In this document: one piece after another, positions 61,304-64,000 of the stretch | Layout of the letters: each line of letters opens with the position of its first letter | Position numbering within the stretch: the first letter of the stretch is position 1 | Assembly: GCA_963667715.1 (NCBI GenBank) | Contig: OY763926.1 | Coordinates: forward strand, 2,294,001 to 2,358,000 | Reading direction: 5' to 3' | DNA length: 64,000 bases | From: JAFGDI01 sp963667715 | GTDB taxonomy: Bacteria; Planctomycetota; Phycisphaerae; Sedimentisphaerales; SM23-30 | The notes under the pieces: model-generated | The model's database searches: none | Seen by the model: the letters and a program-made list of their open reading frames with translations, nothing else | What the model was told of the DNA's origin: nothing | Position numbers and translations under genes: made by a program

Positions 61304-63064
61304 CTATATTCTGATAGATGCTTTTATTGTTGCACATCGGCTACCAATTGCCTGGCCGTATGGGCGAATAGTGTATTCCTGCACAGAAGCAGGGATAATA
61401 AATGTTTCTGCATAATGCACTATAAATGGCTCGAATGCTCCAGCTGGGCTTTCAACAATAGCCTCACGCCCTTCTACGAGGTTCAGGACGTTTACGCTGC
61501 CAGCAGTTTTATGCGGGACGATACCAGTAAACCAATGACGTCGCGTTTCTATGAACTCTAGTTCGTGGAGACCGGTACGTTCTTCCTGCCAGTTTTCACC
61601 AGAATCAACAACTTCAACCTGGTCGATAAGATGCTCTTTGACCCAGCTGGTAGTGCGTTCCCACTGGATATTTTTAGCTCCATGTTCGATATTTATGGGG
61701 CGAGGCAGACCATCAAGGCCCAATCTGCCCCAATCCCACATTTTGAATGTAAAAATATATGGGGTGGCACTAATTTCCAGAACCATGGCGTTTTTCCCAC
61801 TGCAATGGCAGGTACCGGCCGGGATGAGGAAATGATCATGCTTTTTAGCCGGCCAGCAATTAACAAATCGTTCATCATCAAATAGCTTTTCACCACTCTG
61901 AGCGGCGTTTAGGTCTTCGATCATCTCGTCAGGAGAAATGCCTTCTTTAAGTCCAAGATATACGGTAGCATCATCGTCGGCATCAAGAATATAGTAGGAT
62001 TCATCCTGAGTGTAATTTATGCCAAAGTTTTTTTGGATATAGTCAGTTAGCGGGTGAACCTGGAAAGAGAGATTACCGCCGTCAATGGTATCCAGGAAAT
62101 CGAAACGAATTGGGAACTCAGCACCGAAACGGGCATATACCTTTTCGCCAAGGAGCTGTTTAGGCTGATAGAAAACGACATTGATGGATGGTACTTCCAT
62201 GAGAGTGTCGCCGAATTTTAGCAATAGGCTGTTTTCTTCAGGGACGCAGTCAAAACACCAGCCATAATTGTCTGATTTCGGGTCAAGATCGCAGACACGT
62301 TTCATCCATTGGCCGCCCCAAGGGGCAGGGTCAAAGAAAGGCAGAACACGAAACGGCTGGCTGGCGGCGAGTTGTAGGCCGAGTCGCACAGAATCGCCGT
62401 CTGCAAAACGAGGCTGGCCGGGGATGTTAGTATCTAAAACATAATCCCAATGGTCTATGAGCTCTCGTTTGAGACGATCGCAAACCCGCCAATCAGTGAA
62501 GAAGGCTCTTTTATACTGTAACGACCATTTCAGCTCGCTGTTATCTACGCCCAGATTAGATATTTCATTGCGTCGCATGCGTAACTGTGCTTCCCAGCGA
62601 GCCATATCGGCATAAACAAGAGTGTCGGCTTCAGCCAGTAAGCTGGCACCGCAACCAATAACAACGATAAGGCCGCTATTGCACTGCTGTATTGTCGTTC
62701 TTATAAGCTGAGACTTTTGCTCGTCCATAAAGTCAGCCATTTGGAGATTGGTGATCCAGCCAAAGATAGGGTCATCACCACCGTTAAAAGGCGCTACTTT
62801 TTGATCAATTTCAGAGGGTGAGCAGAAAGCATCACTGCTAAGAATAGTCATATCCGGTTTAAGATGTTCATTAACGGCATCGGCGATCTCGGAGACATGT
62901 ACTCCGGTATAACATTCAATAGCAATAACGTGCCGGGCAGAGCTGCTGGCAAGATATTCTTGTCTAAGAATATCGCAAGTGCTTTCCCAGCCGGAGATAC
63001 AGCTATTGTCTCTACCGGTAACCTGAACAAATGGAGTTTTATTAAAGTTTGGCTGCAAATTCAT
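61304..63064 (-). CDS. manA: Class I mannose-6-phosphate isomerase with extra N-terminal domain
   Basis: 586 residues, about 200 longer than plain class I isomerases. Residues about 230-586 are the isomerase: PAPWGGQWMKRV, the metal-site motifs LSFQVHPLTDY (near 335) and DESYYILD (near 353), and IPAGTCHCSG (near 421). The first 225 residues resemble a nucleoside/uridine-kinase-like fold (RHVIAIECYTGVHVSEIADAV) but lack an intact P-loop; its role is unknown. It interconverts mannose-6-phosphate and fructose-6-phosphate in the cytoplasm. It overlaps the ROK kinase gene by 23 bases, a strong sign of coupled expression. GAGGA abuts ATG 63064, so the TTG two codons on is an alternative start. Confidence 0.87.
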   Translation of the reverse strand: MNLQPNFNKTPFVQVTGRDNSCISGWESTCDILRQEYLASSSARHVIAIECYTGVHVSEIADAVNEHLKPDMTILSSDAFCSPSEIDQKVAPFNGGDDPIFGWITNLQMADFMDEQKSQLIRTTIQQCNSGLIVVIGCGASLLAEADTLVYADMARWEAQLRMRRNEISNLGVDNSELKWSLQYKRAFFTDWRVCDRLKRELIDHWDYVLDTNIPGQPRFADGDSVRLGLQLAASQPFRVLPFFDPAPWGGQWMKRVCDLDPKSDNYGWCFDCVPEENSLLLKFGDTLMEVPSINVVFYQPKQLLGEKVYARFGAEFPIRFDFLDTIDGGNLSFQVHPLTDYIQKNFGINYTQDESYYILDADDDATVYLGLKEGISPDEMIEDLNAAQSGEKLFDDERFVNCWPAKKHDHFLIPAGTCHCSGKNAMVLEISATPYIFTFKMWDWGRLGLDGLPRPINIEHGAKNIQWERTTSWVKEHLIDQVEVVDSGENWQEERTGLHELEFIETRRHWFTGIVPHKTAGSVNVLNLVEGREAIVESPAGAFEPFIVHYAETFIIPASVQEYTIRPYGQAIGSRCATIKASIRI

Positions 63065-63995
63065 TCCTCATATTCCAAATCCACTGACCACCGAGTAAGG
63101 CGGCAGAATTGCCCAAAGCTGCAGGTAGGATATCAACTTCCCCCCCTGCCTGGACAGCAAAATCATTAACGAAAGTTTTAACCGCCGGGATTATCATATC
63201 TCTGCTAGACATAATCCCGCCGCCAAAGATGACACATTCAGGGTCGAAGGCCTGAATCATATTTAAGGCCATAGCACCCCAACCTTCAAAGGCATAATCT
63301 CTGAGCTTACAGGCCAGAATATCGCCCTTTTCGGCAAGCTCAAATACAAGTTTATAATCAATCTTCGATTCACAGGCCAATAAGCTCTTATCAAAGCCAG
63401 GAATAGCCTGAGCTTTATTTTGGAGAGCCCATGTTGCTATTTGAGTTTCAGTACATCCAGCAGGCATATTTATGATTCTGGGAGCGTTTAAGTGGGTAAT
63501 AGATAGACCGCCAAGATTGCCTGCCATGCCGCTGCGGCCGCGTAGCGGTTTGCCATTTAAGATAACACCAGTACCGAGACCGGTGCCAAGAGTGATCATA
63601 ACGACATTGTCTTTACCACAAGCAGCTCCGTATTGCCATTCGCCAATAAGAGCGGCCCGAGCATCATTTTCGAGTAAGAGCGGGAACTGGAATAGATCCT
63701 CAACATGCACGCAAAAATCTTCGTGAGTCGCATCGACGAACTTACCGAAAGCATGGGTTGCATATCGTAAACCTGGAGCAATAATTAATGGTAATGCCCA
63801 GACCATGCCGTCAATGCCGGCCATACTAACTCCAGCCTTATCGCAAAGGTTAGTGATATCCTGCTTAAGGGATGGTATCCAATCAGAAAACGATTGACTT
63901 GCGTAAGACTCGATCACGGAGCGAGCAAGGACAGTATCATTTTCAACCAGCCCAATTTTAATAGATGAGCCGCCAAAATCTGCTGTAATAATCAT
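63042..63995 (-). CDS. ROK-family sugar kinase (putative mannokinase/glucokinase)
   Basis: 317 residues, full length; only five bases remain to the window edge, so its promoter and any upstream genes are out of view. ROK motifs: ADFGGSSIKIGLV at the start, LLENDARAALIGEW with the catalytic Asp near residue 109, and MITLGTGLGTGVILNG. The usual ROK zinc motif CxCGxxGC is not there: the matching place reads MPAGCTETQIATW, keeping only the last GC and Glu. Without an N-terminal helix-turn-helix it is a kinase, not a ROK repressor. In this operon it should phosphorylate mannose for the isomerase encoded next. Confidence 0.88.
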   Translation of the reverse strand: MIITADFGGSSIKIGLVENDTVLARSVIESYASQSFSDWIPSLKQDITNLCDKAGVSMAGIDGMVWALPLIIAPGLRYATHAFGKFVDATHEDFCVHVEDLFQFPLLLENDARAALIGEWQYGAACGKDNVVMITLGTGLGTGVILNGKPLRGRSGMAGNLGGLSITHLNAPRIINMPAGCTETQIATWALQNKAQAIPGFDKSLLACESKIDYKLVFELAEKGDILACKLRDYAFEGWGAMALNMIQAFDPECVIFGGGIMSSRDMIIPAVKTFVNDFAVQAGGEVDILPAALGNSAALLGGQWIWNMRNEFAAKL

Positions 63996-64000
63996 AAATA

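Noticed and set aside
1..64000. CRISPR array, prophage or insertion sequence
   Set aside because: No regularly spaced identical repeats, no cas, phage or transposase genes were seen. The dispersed repeats lie far apart and have diverged.

Overview
The window looks like chromosomal DNA of a polysaccharide-degrading planctomycete, most probably class Phycisphaerae (Sedimentisphaerales-like). This is inferred from gene content: secreted LamG proteins with C-terminal dockerin-like EF-hand tails, a PEP-CTERM protein, an ECF sigma factor overlapping a FecR-type regulator, type II secretion pseudopilins, and many large secreted glycoside hydrolases without SusC/SusD. No transposase, prophage, rRNA or CRISPR array was seen. 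Gaps between genes are unusually rich in short palindromic repeats.

Layout. 1-3.7 kb: a secreted beta-helix protein running off the left edge, a DUF192 lipoprotein and a tRNA. 4.6-9.7 kb: an arabinoxylan pair, a GH51-GH10 fusion followed by xylulokinase. 10.2-15.0 kb: a GH76-LamG-dockerin protein and a PEP-CTERM protein. 15.2-23.1 kb: a three-gene operon GH2, GH38-like, GH92 for mannosides or N-glycans. 23.7-25.6 kb: a 5'-truncated RHS protein with a variable tip and a small following gene. 26.4-29.6 kb: pseudopilins gspH-I-J-K, split by a repeat element. 29.9-34.2 kb: nrdR, a double ATP-cone protein, a beta-propeller protein, pyrE and an esterase-like hydrolase. 34.8-39.3 kb: ECF sigma, FecR with a C-terminal NPCBM-like domain, and a LamG protein. 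39.6-50.7 kb: mostly housekeeping (AMMECR1, two half-size YeeE/YedE proteins, argH, a BlaI-like regulator, xseA, xseB, EF-G2, apbE, a LuxR-type regulator). 51.2-53.4 kb: a GH2 enzyme. 54.0-64.0 kb: a mannose operon encoding ROK kinase, mannose-6-phosphate isomerase, MFS sugar porter, GH38 and GH92.

The genes read as a carbohydrate economy. Exported GH76, GH92, GH38 and GH2 enzymes would trim alpha-mannan or N-glycans, the MFS porter would import mannose, and ROK kinase plus isomerase would deliver fructose-6-phosphate. The GH51-GH10 enzyme and xylulokinase serve arabinoxylan in the same way. The type II pseudopilins belong to a likely export route, and the sigma/FecR/LamG cluster is a plausible envelope glycan-sensing unit.

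The signals most worth following up are: FecR fused to a carbohydrate-binding-like domain; a roughly 165-bp terminal-inverted-repeat element in four copies, one with matching deletions in both arms; palindromic repeats whose centres differ while pairing is kept; an RHS tip and following gene that look like a toxin/immunity pair; NrdR next to a double ATP-cone protein with candidate NrdR boxes; and a shared TGTCGCAT/ATGCGA inverted repeat before two secreted-protein genes.
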